Shown here: in pieces, positions 7,958-15,378 of the stretch
Layout of the letters: the number at the start of each line of letters is the position of its first letter
How positions within the stretch are numbered: position 1 is the first letter of the stretch
The notes under the pieces: model-generated
Database searches by the model: none
The model's input: the letters and a program-made list of their open reading frames with translations, nothing else
Told to the model about the DNA's origin: nothing
Program-made: the position numbers and the translations under genes
Assembly: GCA_044220535.1 (NCBI GenBank)
Contig: JBGAQU010000046.1
Span: 1 to 20,271, forward strand
Length of the DNA: 20,271 nucleotides
Direction: 5' to 3'
From: JBDHTS01 sp044220535
GTDB taxonomy: Bacteria > Pseudomonadota > Alphaproteobacteria > Micavibrionales > Micavibrionaceae

Positions 7958-8034
7958 GTCATCCCGGCGAAAGCCGGGATCGCGTGGACAGTGTACGCTA
8001 ACCTTAACCCGGTCCCGGCTTTCGCCGGGATGAC
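7958..8034. repeat. Inverted repeat between popZ and valS
   Basis: Arms at 7958-7979 and 8013-8034 are perfect complements over 22 bases. Each arm is itself a hairpin (CCCGGC GAAA GCCGGG), and the outer ends read GTCATCC and GGATGAC. The design matches the repeat on the other side of valS, but the hairpin cores differ in sequence, so these look like two subfamilies of one type of intergenic palindrome. Confidence 0.75.
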
Positions 8035-8063
8035 AGTGTGATTGTGGAATTATTGGGATGTAA

Positions 8064-8597
8064 CTAATCCAGCGCCTTGCGCGCCAGCTTATCCAGCTCT
8101 TTTTCAACCAGCTTCTCGATCATGGTCGGCAGGTTGGTGTCGATCCAGTCTTTCAGCATCGGGCGGAGCATTTCGCGGACGATGTCTTCGAGGCTGATGC
8201 CCGGCACATGGCTGGCGCGTTCGATGGCGACATTGCTGGTCAGTTTTGAAAAACCTTGCAGGGCAGCGGCCGCAGCGGTCTGGGTAAAAATTGAATCCTC
8301 TTCCATTTTCGGCGCGGGCGGTGGCGGTGCAGGTCTTGGCGGCGGAGGGGGCGGCGGCGCCTCTTCCACATCAGAATCCTGCATATCGATCACCACGTCC
8401 TCTTCAGAAACGTCTTCCAGCCTTTCGGTCAGTTCGAAGACGTCTTCCTTCACCGGCTCAGGCTTCGGCGCTTCAGATTTTTGGGGTTCCGGCTCCACGG
8501 CAGGCGCGGGTGCGCCGTCATCGTCCGAGATGATCTGGCGGATCGAGGCTAGGATTTCCTCGATGGACGGTTCCTGTTCAGTCGTATTTTCTGCCAT
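8064..8597 (-). CDS. popZ: PopZ polar organizing protein (DUF2497)
   Basis: 177 residues in three parts. The N-terminal short helix block is EPSIEEILASIRQIISDDD (residues 9-27), typical of PopZ/DUF2497. A very acidic and proline-rich linker follows (about 28-105, with two runs of six or more prolines). The C-terminal helical region is about 118-177 (LEDIVREMLRPMLKDWIDTN, then LPTMIEKLVEKELDKLARKA). In Caulobacter, PopZ builds a matrix at the cell poles that anchors the ParB-bound chromosome origin and recruits regulators through its N-terminal helix, while the C-terminal helices drive assembly. The domain order and length match. It sits between the TolC-family gene and valS, the usual alphaproteobacterial neighbourhood. 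That the same polar role holds here is inferred from the family. Confidence 0.85.
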   Translation of the reverse strand: MAENTTEQEPSIEEILASIRQIISDDDGAPAPAVEPEPQKSEAPKPEPVKEDVFELTERLEDVSEEDVVIDMQDSDVEEAPPPPPPPRPAPPPPAPKMEEDSIFTQTAAAAALQGFSKLTSNVAIERASHVPGISLEDIVREMLRPMLKDWIDTNLPTMIEKLVEKELDKLARKALD

Positions 8598-8637
8598 TTA
8601 TGGGAGCCGGATCAGACAACGCATTAATATTGAACCA

Positions 8638-8666
8638 ATTTTGTAACATTGATTACAGCTTGTCAA
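8638..8666 (-). promoter_or_regulatory. Candidate promoter of popZ
   Basis: Read on the minus strand, TTGACA (8666-8661) is a perfect -35 box, followed by 17 bases and CAAAAT (8643-8638) as a weaker -10 box. It lies in the short tolC-popZ gap, about 40 bases before the popZ start, so popZ need not depend on upstream transcription. Confidence 0.45.
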
Positions 8667-8673
8667 AGGCGGA

Positions 8674-10068
8674 TCAATACGCGCCCTTCGTCCGATCGAC
8701 ATCCATCCCCAGAATTTTATGCTGCACGTCCTCCAGATGGACCTGCGTATTCTCCGCAATCCCGCCAAAACCAAGGTTTTGCGGGGTCAGCAGGCCGAGA
8801 TTCCGGGCCAGCGCAAACTGGGCCACAATCTCATCCCTTTTCGCCGCGACCAGCCCGGTCTGGGCGTCCAGATACTCCTGATCGGCATCCAGTTCGTCGA
8901 GAATCGTCCGCGTCCCGGCCATGGTTTCCTGGTGCACGCCCTCCCTTGCCTCCCCCGCCGCATGGATCTGCGCATTGCGGGCGGCGATATCGGCACGGGC
9001 GGATTGCAGGGTCTGCCAGCTATCGACCACCTGCTGCTCCGCGTCGCGGCCGGCCTGAAGAGTTTCGATATAACGGCGATTGGCCGTATGTTTTGCCTCC
9101 CGCACGCGGGACCTTGTCGCCCCGGCTTCATATAAAGGAATGGTTGCGGACAGGCCGACCGTACGGCTGAACGATGAATCGACCAAGCCGGGCTGCGGGT
9201 CGTATTGCTTGTCCAGATTGCCCAGCAGCGACAGGCGCGGCAGCAATTCGCCGAAAATCGTGTCGATATCGGATTCCGATGCCTCATGCAGGTATTTGCT
9301 GGCCGTCACGGCGGGGTTGTTCTGCCGCGCCTGCTCAACGGCCGCCTCCATGGTGGACGGGAACGGAAAGCTGAGTACGGGGTATCCGAGCACGCCCGGC
9401 TGTGTCCCGGTCAACTGGGCATAAGCGGCAGCACTGCGCTTCACTTTGCCTTCGGCCTGCGCGATCTGCGCATCCGATGCGGCGAGGCGGGCCGCCGCCT
9501 GCGCCACATCCGTGCGGGTCGCATCCCCTGCCCTGAACCGCGCATCGGCGGATTCCTGGCGCTGGGCGATCAGCTGGCGGTTGTTACGGACAAGATTTAA
9601 AAGGGCAGTATCGCGCAGCACGTCCATATAGGCGGTGGCGACATCCTGCATCGTGCGTTGTTCCAGATCGGTCAGCAAAGCTGTTTGAGCCTTTGTGGTG
9701 CTGAACGCGCTACGCGTTGCCGCGACTGTACGCCCACCGCGATAGAGCGGCTGGCTCAGTGCCAGACCGACTTCTTTGGATGTCGTGCCGTCCCCGCCGA
9801 AATTATCGCCGACCAGATGGGCGTTGGTAATGTTGCCCGTGGCATCCAGGGTTGGCTTCCATCCAGCCTGGGCCTGCGGCACCAGTTCATGCGTGCCTTT
9901 CAGTTCCTCCCGCGCGGCCAGCAATCGGGGGCTGGTGGCATAGCTTTGCCGCAATATATCTTCCAGCCGCTGGAAATTGCCATCCGATTGCGCCAGCGCG
10001 GCACAGGGCATGATCAGGCACATGGCGGCCACGGCCAGCCACCGGTATTTCAAAGTGGGGTTCTTCAC
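8674..10068 (-). CDS. TolC family outer-membrane efflux protein
   Basis: 464 residues from GTG at 10068. This start is preferred because GGAG lies 7 bases upstream and because the product then opens with a short basic stretch before the signal peptide (WLAVAAMCLIMPCAALA, with cleavage likely after ALA). TTG at 10083 would add five residues. Two outer-membrane efflux (OEP) repeats can be followed: the first about 30-225 (DILRQSYATSPRLLAAREEL, LSQPLYRGGRT), the second about 240-440 (LSATIPLYEAGATRSRVREA, ANRRYIETLQAGRDAEQQVV). The protein should form the outer-membrane and periplasmic channel of a type I secretion or drug-efflux complex. No inner-membrane partner genes are in the window, so its pump is unknown. 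Upstream is the methyltransferase-like gene on the same strand, 40 bases away, so the two may share a transcript. Confidence 0.88.
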   Translation of the reverse strand: MKNPTLKYRWLAVAAMCLIMPCAALAQSDGNFQRLEDILRQSYATSPRLLAAREELKGTHELVPQAQAGWKPTLDATGNITNAHLVGDNFGGDGTTSKEVGLALSQPLYRGGRTVAATRSAFSTTKAQTALLTDLEQRTMQDVATAYMDVLRDTALLNLVRNNRQLIAQRQESADARFRAGDATRTDVAQAAARLAASDAQIAQAEGKVKRSAAAYAQLTGTQPGVLGYPVLSFPFPSTMEAAVEQARQNNPAVTASKYLHEASESDIDTIFGELLPRLSLLGNLDKQYDPQPGLVDSSFSRTVGLSATIPLYEAGATRSRVREAKHTANRRYIETLQAGRDAEQQVVDSWQTLQSARADIAARNAQIHAAGEAREGVHQETMAGTRTILDELDADQEYLDAQTGLVAAKRDEIVAQFALARNLGLLTPQNLGFGGIAENTQVHLEDVQHKILGMDVDRTKGAY

Positions 10069-10108
10069 CAGCGTTCTCCGCAAATGTCAGATTACTAATG
10101 GGTAGGCG

Positions 10109-10753
10109 TCAGAATACGAATTCAGTTTTCGGCGCAAGTTCCGGTACAAAGGGCGTCCCGGCATCGAACAGAATTTTGGAAGAATAGGCAGCGCCAGCGC
10201 GAGCCATCAGCACAGCCTTGCCGACCGGCGCGCCGGGCTTGCGCAGCACAGTCAGCAGCCGCCCATCCGGCGCCAATTGGTCAAGAAGCGCCTGAGGCGC
10301 AGCGGAGACAGAACCGTTGACGATGATCACATTATAAGGCGCATGACCGGCGCATCCGCGCGCCGCACTGCCGTCATCCTGAATGATATTGCCGCAGCCA
10401 AGCTCGCTCCATACTGCGACAGCATTGCCGTTGGACGGCACGACCGCGGTTCCGGCAAGGCGGGATACCACAGCCGCCGCATATCCGGTCGGGTCGGCTA
10501 GAACCAGAGCCTTGTCATTCTGTTGAATCACGGCCGCCTGAATTAGACGGGCAAACACCAGCGGTTCCATCAGGAACTGGCCGGAACCCAGCTGCAGATC
10601 CTCATCCGTATAAGCCAGCGCCTTTTTATCGGATGGCACAAACTGTTCCCGCGGCATATCGCCCAGCACGGCCAGCAGATCGGGATCGATGATCCCCATC
10701 GTCGCCAGCTGGCAATCGATCATATTCTTGCGGGCTTGTATAAAATCAGTCAT
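10109..10753 (-). CDS. Protein-L-isoaspartate O-methyltransferase-like protein with degenerate SAM site
   Basis: 214 residues from ATG at 10753 (MTDFIQARKNMIDCQL), the start that matches the family N-terminus; ATGs at 10771 and 10834 are in frame but add unconserved residues. Family features are the opening helix, the MPREQFVP block (33-40) and LGSGQFLMEPLVFARLIQA (55-73). However, the SAM-binding loop, normally a glycine-rich E-x-G-x-G-x-G-Y pattern, reads VLADPTGYAAAV (84-95), and the acidic residue expected at the end of the next strand is missing (VVPSNGNAV). Repair methylation of isoaspartate is therefore doubtful. Paralogues beside tolC are common in alphaproteobacteria, so the position supports the family. 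It may have another, possibly structural, role. Confidence 0.7.
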   Translation of the reverse strand: MTDFIQARKNMIDCQLATMGIIDPDLLAVLGDMPREQFVPSDKKALAYTDEDLQLGSGQFLMEPLVFARLIQAAVIQQNDKALVLADPTGYAAAVVSRLAGTAVVPSNGNAVAVWSELGCGNIIQDDGSAARGCAGHAPYNVIIVNGSVSAAPQALLDQLAPDGRLLTVLRKPGAPVGKAVLMARAGAAYSSKILFDAGTPFVPELAPKTEFVF

Positions 10754-10920
10754 GGGAGGGATCCGAATCATGTACTTACGCCAGACTCTTTTAACCGAAA
10801 CGGTATCCCTTGGCGAGAGCTTTCCCGCCTGCATACGCCAATATTGCTTTCAGGTCGCAATATGAATGTGGATTTCCGCAAAAAAAAGTGCTAACCCATA
10901 CGCCTGCCTCTAAATGGCAT

Positions 10921-10994
10921 GGTGCGGTGGCCGAGTGGTCAGGCTGGGGACTGCAAATCCCCCTACGCCGGTTCGATTCCGGCCCGTACCTCCA
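10921..10994 (+). tRNA. tRNA-Cys (anticodon GCA)
   Basis: The acceptor GGTGCGG (10921-10927) pairs with CCGTACC (10984-10990) with one G-U pair. The anticodon arm is GGGGA CTGCAAA TCCCC with anticodon GCA. The T arm is CCGGTTCGATTCCGG. The discriminator base is U, an identity base for cysteine, and CCA is encoded (10992-10994). A terminator follows at 11021. Confidence 0.95.
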
Positions 10995-11020
10995 AAAATC
11001 TCCCCCGGAATTTCAACGAA

Positions 11021-11044
11021 AGCGGTCAAATTTGACCGCTTTTC
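11021..11044 (+). terminator. Intrinsic terminator after tRNA-Cys
   Basis: AGCGGTCAAATTTGACCGCT (11021-11040) is a perfect 20-base palindrome followed by TTTT and preceded by GAA. It lies 26 bases past the tRNA and ends that transcript before the next small gene. Confidence 0.8.
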
Positions 11045-11066
11045 TCTATGATGATATACATAATAT

Positions 11067-11417
11067 ATGATCATGCATAATAATTCAGACAAACCGACCA
11101 CAAACGAAGTTGCGGAAGTCATAAGCCGCAGCCCGGATCTGATGACGATTTTTAATGAAACCGTCACACTTCTTGAACAAATAAGGGCAAGAGAAACGCC
11201 CGAGCTGACAGCTGAAAGACAAAGATTATTCAACGAGGGACATCTTTTTGCCTTGTGTGCCGAAACAAACCTGGATGAGGAAGAGATCAGACCTTTCCTT
11301 CTTATATGCATAAGAGATGCATCTTTTGGAAAAGAAACCATTCCCAATGCCGTGCGGATAATCCATCAGGACTATCAGAAATGCCTTTCCAAACCGCCCG
11401 TAATTGTCATGAACTAG
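11067..11417 (+). CDS. Small hypothetical protein
   Basis: A 116-residue protein that I do not recognise. It is largely helical and charged (VAEVISRSPDLMTIFNETVT, then RARETPELTAERQRLFNEG), with no signal peptide, membrane segment or metal motif; two of its three Cys lie in hydrophobic helices. ATG at 11067 and ATG at 11073 are both possible; neither has a ribosome-binding site, and the upstream bases are AT-rich (GATATACATAATAT), which could include a -10 box. It is isolated between the tRNA-Cys terminator and metA, 52 bases upstream of metA on the same strand. Base use is more AT-rich than in metA or the tolC gene, so it may be of foreign origin. Confidence 0.55.
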   Translation: MIMHNNSDKPTTNEVAEVISRSPDLMTIFNETVTLLEQIRARETPELTAERQRLFNEGHLFALCAETNLDEEEIRPFLLICIRDASFGKETIPNAVRIIHQDYQKCLSKPPVIVMN

Positions 11418-11469
11418 GTTTAATAAATTATATTGGCGCTTTGAACGATGCTGGCGTTATAACATTTCC

Positions 11470-12390
11470 ATGCCCATCAAGATTCCCAACGACCTGCCAG
11501 CCCGGAAAATCCTAGAACAGGAGCGTGTGCCCCTGATCACGGAAGACCGCGCCTTGCGGCAGGATATCCGGCCCCTGCAGATTGCCCTGCTGAACCTGAT
11601 GCCGGACAAGATCAAGACGGAAACGCAGCTGCTGCGTATCATCGGCGCGACGCCTCTGCAGGTGGAAATGACCTTGCTACGCATGGCGTCGCATGAATCG
11701 AAGAATACGTCGCTCGATCACCTCCTGGCTTTCTACCAGACCTGGGAGGAGGTCAAAGACCGCAAATTCGACGCCCTGATCGTCACCGGCGCGCCGGTTG
11801 AGCATCTGCCGTTCGAGGACGTGACCTACTGGAAAGAACTGGCCGCTGTTATGGATTGGGCAGATACCAACGTTTTCAGCAGCTTCTTCATCTGCTGGGG
11901 TGCGCAGGCGGCGCTGCATCATTATCACCGCCTGCCCAAGCATGATGTGGGCATGAAGCGTTTCGGCGTTTACCTGCATAACGTCCTGAAGCCATTCGAA
12001 CCCCTGACCGCCGGGTTTGACGATATGTTTTTCGTTCCTGTTTCCCGCCACACGGAGATTTTGCACGAGGATGTGGTGAAAGTGCCGGGGCTGGAGATTT
12101 TAGTGGAATCCGAGGAAAGCGGCATCTGCCTGATCCAGGAACCGGCAAAACGCCGTTTCTATATGTTCAACCATCTGGAATACGACGCCGAAACCCTGCG
12201 CGCCGAATATCTGCGCGACCAGAGCACCGGCCTTGGCACCGCCCTGCCCTTCAATTATTTTCCAGATAACAATCCCGACCTCACGCCCCGCATGACCTGG
12301 CGCGCCCACCGCAACCTGCTGTTCGGCAACTGGATCAACATGGTTTACCAAGGCACGCCCTATAATCTGACCAGCATCGGCCAGCCCTGA
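11470..12390 (+). CDS. metA: Homoserine O-acyltransferase MetA, predicted acetyl-CoA type
   Basis: A 306-residue enzyme that activates homoserine for methionine synthesis. The catalytic Cys142 lies in FFICWGAQAA, with His235 and Glu237 in MFNHLEYD completing the triad. SRHTEI (192-197) is the conserved block near the active site. At position 111, in TGAPVEHLPFEDV, the residue is Glu. In studied MetA enzymes Glu111 goes with acetyl-CoA and Gly111 with succinyl-CoA, so this one is predicted to be a homoserine O-acetyltransferase despite the usual succinyltransferase name. The start at 11470 gives the family N-terminus (MPIKIPNDLPARKILEQE), with no strong ribosome-binding site. I looked for a SAM riboswitch in the 52 bases upstream and did not see one. 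The gene is whole and typical in length. Confidence 0.95.
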   Translation: MPIKIPNDLPARKILEQERVPLITEDRALRQDIRPLQIALLNLMPDKIKTETQLLRIIGATPLQVEMTLLRMASHESKNTSLDHLLAFYQTWEEVKDRKFDALIVTGAPVEHLPFEDVTYWKELAAVMDWADTNVFSSFFICWGAQAALHHYHRLPKHDVGMKRFGVYLHNVLKPFEPLTAGFDDMFFVPVSRHTEILHEDVVKVPGLEILVESEESGICLIQEPAKRRFYMFNHLEYDAETLRAEYLRDQSTGLGTALPFNYFPDNNPDLTPRMTWRAHRNLLFGNWINMVYQGTPYNLTSIGQP

Positions 12391-12476
12391 CAGCCCGTTT
12401 TCAGAAAAAAGCGTATAAGCCTAAAAAAGACTGGAATTCCCTGAGCCGATGTTTTATCAATCGGTACCTTCGCTGT

Positions 12477-12551
12477 TCCTCGGTAGCTCAGCGGTAGAGC
12501 AGGCGACTGTTAATCGCCTGGTCGCAGGTTCGAATCCTGCCCGGGGAGCCA
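12477..12551 (+). tRNA. tRNA-Asn (anticodon GUU), island attachment site
   Basis: The acceptor TCCTCGG (12477-12483) pairs with CCGGGGA (12541-12547) with one wobble pair. The anticodon loop reads CTGTTAA with anticodon GTT. The T arm is GCAGG TTCGAAT CCTGC, the discriminator is G as expected for asparagine, and CCA is encoded. An integrase gene in the same orientation begins 166 bases downstream, so the 3' part of this tRNA is the probable attachment site of the island to its right. No second copy of the tRNA end is visible in the window. Confidence 0.95.
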
Positions 12552-12623
12552 CTTTTCTTATCCAGCGACATCCGATATAATCCAAAAACACTAGGAAATC
12601 CGGCGCTTTCAGGACTTTTGATT

Positions 12624-12693
12624 GTCCGGAAACGTCCGGCAGGATTTAACCAGATCCAGCATGCTTTCGGGTACATTTTCGGGTATTCGGGCA
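12624..12693 (+). repeat. Short direct repeats between tRNA-Asn and the integrase
   Basis: GTCCGG occurs at 12624 and 12634, exactly 10 bases apart. TTCGGG followed by T or C and A occurs three times, at 12666, 12678 and 12686. They lie just before the integrase start, where arm-type integrase sites or repressor sites are expected. Function is inferred from position only. Confidence 0.35.
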
Positions 12694-12717
12694 TATGTGG
12701 AAAAGGAAATACCCGAA

Positions 12718-13962
12718 ATGATTATGAAATTAACAGACATTGCATGCAAAAGCGCGAAGCCAGAAGCCCGGGATTACAAGATTCGCGATGGCAAAGGCCT
12801 TTATCTTTTGGTTATGAAGGCAGGAGGCAAAAGCTGGCGTTTTGACTTCAAGTTGAAAATAGGCGACAGGACATATAAGAACGGCACCTACGTCTACGGC
12901 CTATATCCTGAAATCGGCCTAGCCGAAGCCCGGGCGCTGCATGCAGAAATCCATAAGCTGGTTTCCCAAGGCATTGACCCAAACGGCCATAAAAAGAAAC
13001 AGGAACGGCTGGAGCGCGAAAACCGCGCCCTGACCTTCTCTCACATCGCGCAGGAATGGCTGGACAAGCGCAGGGGCGAAGTCAAAAAACGGACGGCAGA
13101 CGATATAGAGAAACGCCTGAAAGCGGACGTGCTGCCCGAAATCGGCCATATCCCCATGCAGGACGTGACCGCCGCAGCAGTGTTGGACGCGCTCAAAAAG
13201 ATCGAAGGCCGGGGCGCGTATGAAATGGCAAACCGTGCCCGCCAGTACACCAGCAAGATTTTCCGCTACGCCGTCTCCACCGGCAAGGCCCAACGTGACT
13301 TTACGCTGGACATCGCCGACGCCCTCGCCGTCCATAAGACGCAGCACCAGCCTGCCTTGGAGCCAAAGGACATCCCCGATTTTCTGACGGCGTTAAAGCG
13401 TAACGATGCAAGGCTGTATCCGCAAACCCGGCTTGCCTTGAAAATGCTGATGCTGACCTTTGTCCGCCCTATTGAACTGGTTTCAGCCGAATGGAGTGAG
13501 TTTGATTTTCACGATAAACGCTGGATCATCCCCGCCGCAAAAATGAAAATGGGCTTTGATCATATCGTGCCGCTGGCCAGCCAAACGTTGGACATCCTGC
13601 ATCAAATGAAGCTGTTGAATGGTAGCCGCCAGTATGTTTTTACTAATCAGGCAAATCCGAAAAAGCATATGGCCCGAGACACCTTATCAAAGGCCGTCCG
13701 CTCACTCGGCTTTCAGGATCGACACACCGCGCACGGCTTCCGCGCTCTGGCTAGAACTGCCATTCGTGAAAAGCTGAACTATGACAGCGAAATCATAGAA
13801 CGCCAACTTGCCCATGCCCCCAATACCAGCCTTGGCCGCGCCTATGACCGGACGCATTTCATTGAAAAGCGCACGGCTATGATGCAGGACTGGGGAGATT
13901 TTCTAGACGTGGCTGGCCAAAACACCCGGATAATTGAGGGAGACTTTAGGAAAAGCGCATGA
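12718..13962 (+). CDS. P4-type tyrosine integrase
   Basis: 414 residues from ATG at 12718, chosen because AAGGA lies about 11 bases upstream and because the conserved N-terminus KLTDIACKSAKP begins there; an upstream ATG at 12622 would add 32 unlike residues. The N-terminal 100 residues are the DUF4102/arm-binding domain (DGKGLYLLVMKAGGKSWRFD, YGLYPEIGLAEARA). A core-binding domain follows, then the catalytic domain with Arg in FVRPIELVSAEWSEF, His-x-x-Arg in AHGFRALART, His in QLAHA and the nucleophile Tyr in GRAYDRTH. All catalytic residues are present. Its place behind tRNA-Asn and its orientation identify it as the integrase of the island that fills the rest of the window. The last bases overlap the next ORF by ATGA. 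Confidence 0.92.
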   Translation: MIMKLTDIACKSAKPEARDYKIRDGKGLYLLVMKAGGKSWRFDFKLKIGDRTYKNGTYVYGLYPEIGLAEARALHAEIHKLVSQGIDPNGHKKKQERLERENRALTFSHIAQEWLDKRRGEVKKRTADDIEKRLKADVLPEIGHIPMQDVTAAAVLDALKKIEGRGAYEMANRARQYTSKIFRYAVSTGKAQRDFTLDIADALAVHKTQHQPALEPKDIPDFLTALKRNDARLYPQTRLALKMLMLTFVRPIELVSAEWSEFDFHDKRWIIPAAKMKMGFDHIVPLASQTLDILHQMKLLNGSRQYVFTNQANPKKHMARDTLSKAVRSLGFQDRHTAHGFRALARTAIREKLNYDSEIIERQLAHAPNTSLGRAYDRTHFIEKRTAMMQDWGDFLDVAGQNTRIIEGDFRKSA

Positions 13963-14213
13963 GCAAACTGCTTCGGCTGAAAGAATGGTATTCCTTAGAA
14001 GATGCCGCCAAACGCCTGACAGTAACAATGTCGGAGCCGATTGAATTAAATGACATCATTCAATTGGTCACCGAACATAAGCTTCCCTTGTCATGGTACA
14101 CAAGACAAAGGAATGAAAACGGTGAGAAACTACAACAGCAAAAACGAGCGGATCAAACACGAATATTTTTCATACCTGAACCACGCCAAACGACGGGCGG
14201 AAACCACGATTAA
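13959..14213 (+). CDS. Small ORF, probably a truncated DNA-binding-like protein
   Basis: 84 codons starting within the integrase stop (ATGA). Residues 1-47 (MSKLLRLKEWYSLEDAAKRL, then PIELNDIIQLVTEHKLPLSWY) resemble the opening of proteins common in prophages and islands that begin with a similar LKEW..EDAA.L block; this is from memory and cannot be checked here. After about residue 47 the sequence loses that character and becomes polar, and the last 90 or so bases overlap the next recombinase in another frame. The simplest reading is that a longer gene was cut when the recombinase/restriction module joined at about 14100, and that the rest of the frame is chance. It could still be a real small protein coupled to the integrase. 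Confidence 0.45.
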   Translation: MSKLLRLKEWYSLEDAAKRLTVTMSEPIELNDIIQLVTEHKLPLSWYTRQRNENGEKLQQQKRADQTRIFFIPEPRQTTGGNHD

Positions 14214-15216
14214 CAGCATTCGCAAAGCTATCCATCGCTATGAAAGCTATACAGGCCTGAAAGACTTTTCCACTTTCAACCGGGAACAAGCGATGGGCTT
14301 TGTCCGCCAGCTTGCCGAACAGAAAACCGCAAAAGGAAACAAGCCGCTGGGAACCCCTACAAAATTTTCCACCTTAAATGCCCTGAAAGAATTTTTCCTC
14401 TGGCTTTCGATGCAGGACGGGTACAAGCGCAAAATCAAGCTTACGGATATTGACTATCTGAACCTGACCGAAAAGGAAGAGCGGGCGGCAAAAGCGCCTA
14501 AAATCAAAAAATGCCCTTCCCTTGACCAGATACGGCAGGCGCTGGACGCCATGCCAGACAAGACCGATATTGACCGGCGCAACCGAGCGCTGGTGGCCCT
14601 GACTGCCCTGACCGCAATGCGGGTTAAGGCACTGACCACCCTGCGCCTGAAGCATGTGCGCCTTGATACAGACCCCGTGCTGATCGACCAGCGTCCGGAT
14701 CAGGTGGAAACGAAATTCAGCAAGGCCATATTTAGCTACCTTCTCCCCATAGCAGATGACGTGCAGACGATCTTTCTGGACTGGATCAAGGAATTGCGGG
14801 AAACCAAGGGGTACAGCGACAATGACCCAGTATTCCCCCGGACCCGCATAGGGCATGACATCAACCTGGCCTTTGACGTTCAGGGGCTGGAGCCTGTTTG
14901 CTGGTCAACCACAGCGCCCGTGCGCCTGATATTCCGGCAGGCCTTTGAAGGGGCTGGACTGCCCTACTACCATCCCCACAGCTTCCGGCACACGCTGGCG
15001 CAGATGATGAGCCGGTATTGCCGGAACATGGAACAATTGAAAGCATGGAGCCAGAATCTGGGACACGATCATATCAATACAACCGCCGTCAGCTATCACA
15101 AGCTGGACCCGGAACGGCAGGGGCAGATTTTAAAGGGGTTAAGCCCGGTAGACAGCGGCGCAGGTAATCAGGATATGAAGAAAAGGCTTATGGAGTTTAT
15201 TGAAACTCTGGAATAA
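14122..15216 (+). CDS. Second tyrosine recombinase, associated with the restriction module
   Basis: 364 residues from GTG at 14122, preferred because AAGGA ends 9 bases upstream; ATG at 14113 directly abuts that AAGGA and is less likely. The N-terminal 110 residues form a SAM-like core-binding domain (NHAKRRAETTINSIRKAIHR, TLNALKEFFLWLSMQDGYKR). The catalytic domain has Arg in ALTAMRVKALTTLRLKHV, HSFRHTLAQ, LGHDHINTT and Tyr in VSYHKLDPERQG, so the full set is present. It differs clearly from the P4-type integrase upstream, lacking the DUF4102 domain. Related recombinases are, as I recall, found next to type I restriction genes in other proteobacteria, so it may move or rearrange the hsd module that follows. 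It is separated from hsdM by 162 bases. Confidence 0.85.
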   Translation: MRNYNSKNERIKHEYFSYLNHAKRRAETTINSIRKAIHRYESYTGLKDFSTFNREQAMGFVRQLAEQKTAKGNKPLGTPTKFSTLNALKEFFLWLSMQDGYKRKIKLTDIDYLNLTEKEERAAKAPKIKKCPSLDQIRQALDAMPDKTDIDRRNRALVALTALTAMRVKALTTLRLKHVRLDTDPVLIDQRPDQVETKFSKAIFSYLLPIADDVQTIFLDWIKELRETKGYSDNDPVFPRTRIGHDINLAFDVQGLEPVCWSTTAPVRLIFRQAFEGAGLPYYHPHSFRHTLAQMMSRYCRNMEQLKAWSQNLGHDHINTTAVSYHKLDPERQGQILKGLSPVDSGAGNQDMKKRLMEFIETLE

Positions 15217-15333
15217 ACCGCACCATTCCAAAAAGGACAAAACGAATCGGTTTTCAAAAAACCCCGTTCTTTTACAATAGCAAGGATTCGTGACTTATCC
15301 CCCTAAACTGCACAGATTTATCCCCATCCTCAA

Positions 15334-15361
15334 ATTCCAGAATTTGCATAAATTCAGGAAT
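15334..15361. promoter_or_regulatory. Inverted repeat upstream of hsdM, candidate operator
   Basis: ATTCCAGAATTT (15334-15345) and AAATTCAGGAAT (15350-15361) are complementary over 12 bases with one mismatch, around GCAT. The repeat ends 17 bases before the hsdM ATG and touches a TATATATAGA stretch that could be the -10 region. Earlier in the same gap TTATCCCC occurs twice (15295 and 15318). No strong ribosome-binding site precedes hsdM. The operator role is inferred. Confidence 0.4.
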
Positions 15362-15378
15362 ATATATAGAAATACTCC

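Noticed and set aside
8077..8646. Plus-strand frame opposite popZ
   Set aside because: The Ser/Gly-rich product is the reverse reading of the Pro/Glu-rich PopZ linker.
11418..11469. Possible SAM riboswitch upstream of metA
   Set aside because: Only 52 bases are available, and I could not find the conserved core of a SAM-II or other SAM riboswitch, or a convincing pseudoknot.
15295..15325. TTATCCCC repeats as DnaA boxes or a replication origin
   Set aside because: Only two copies, each with a mismatch to the DnaA consensus, and no replication gene nearby.
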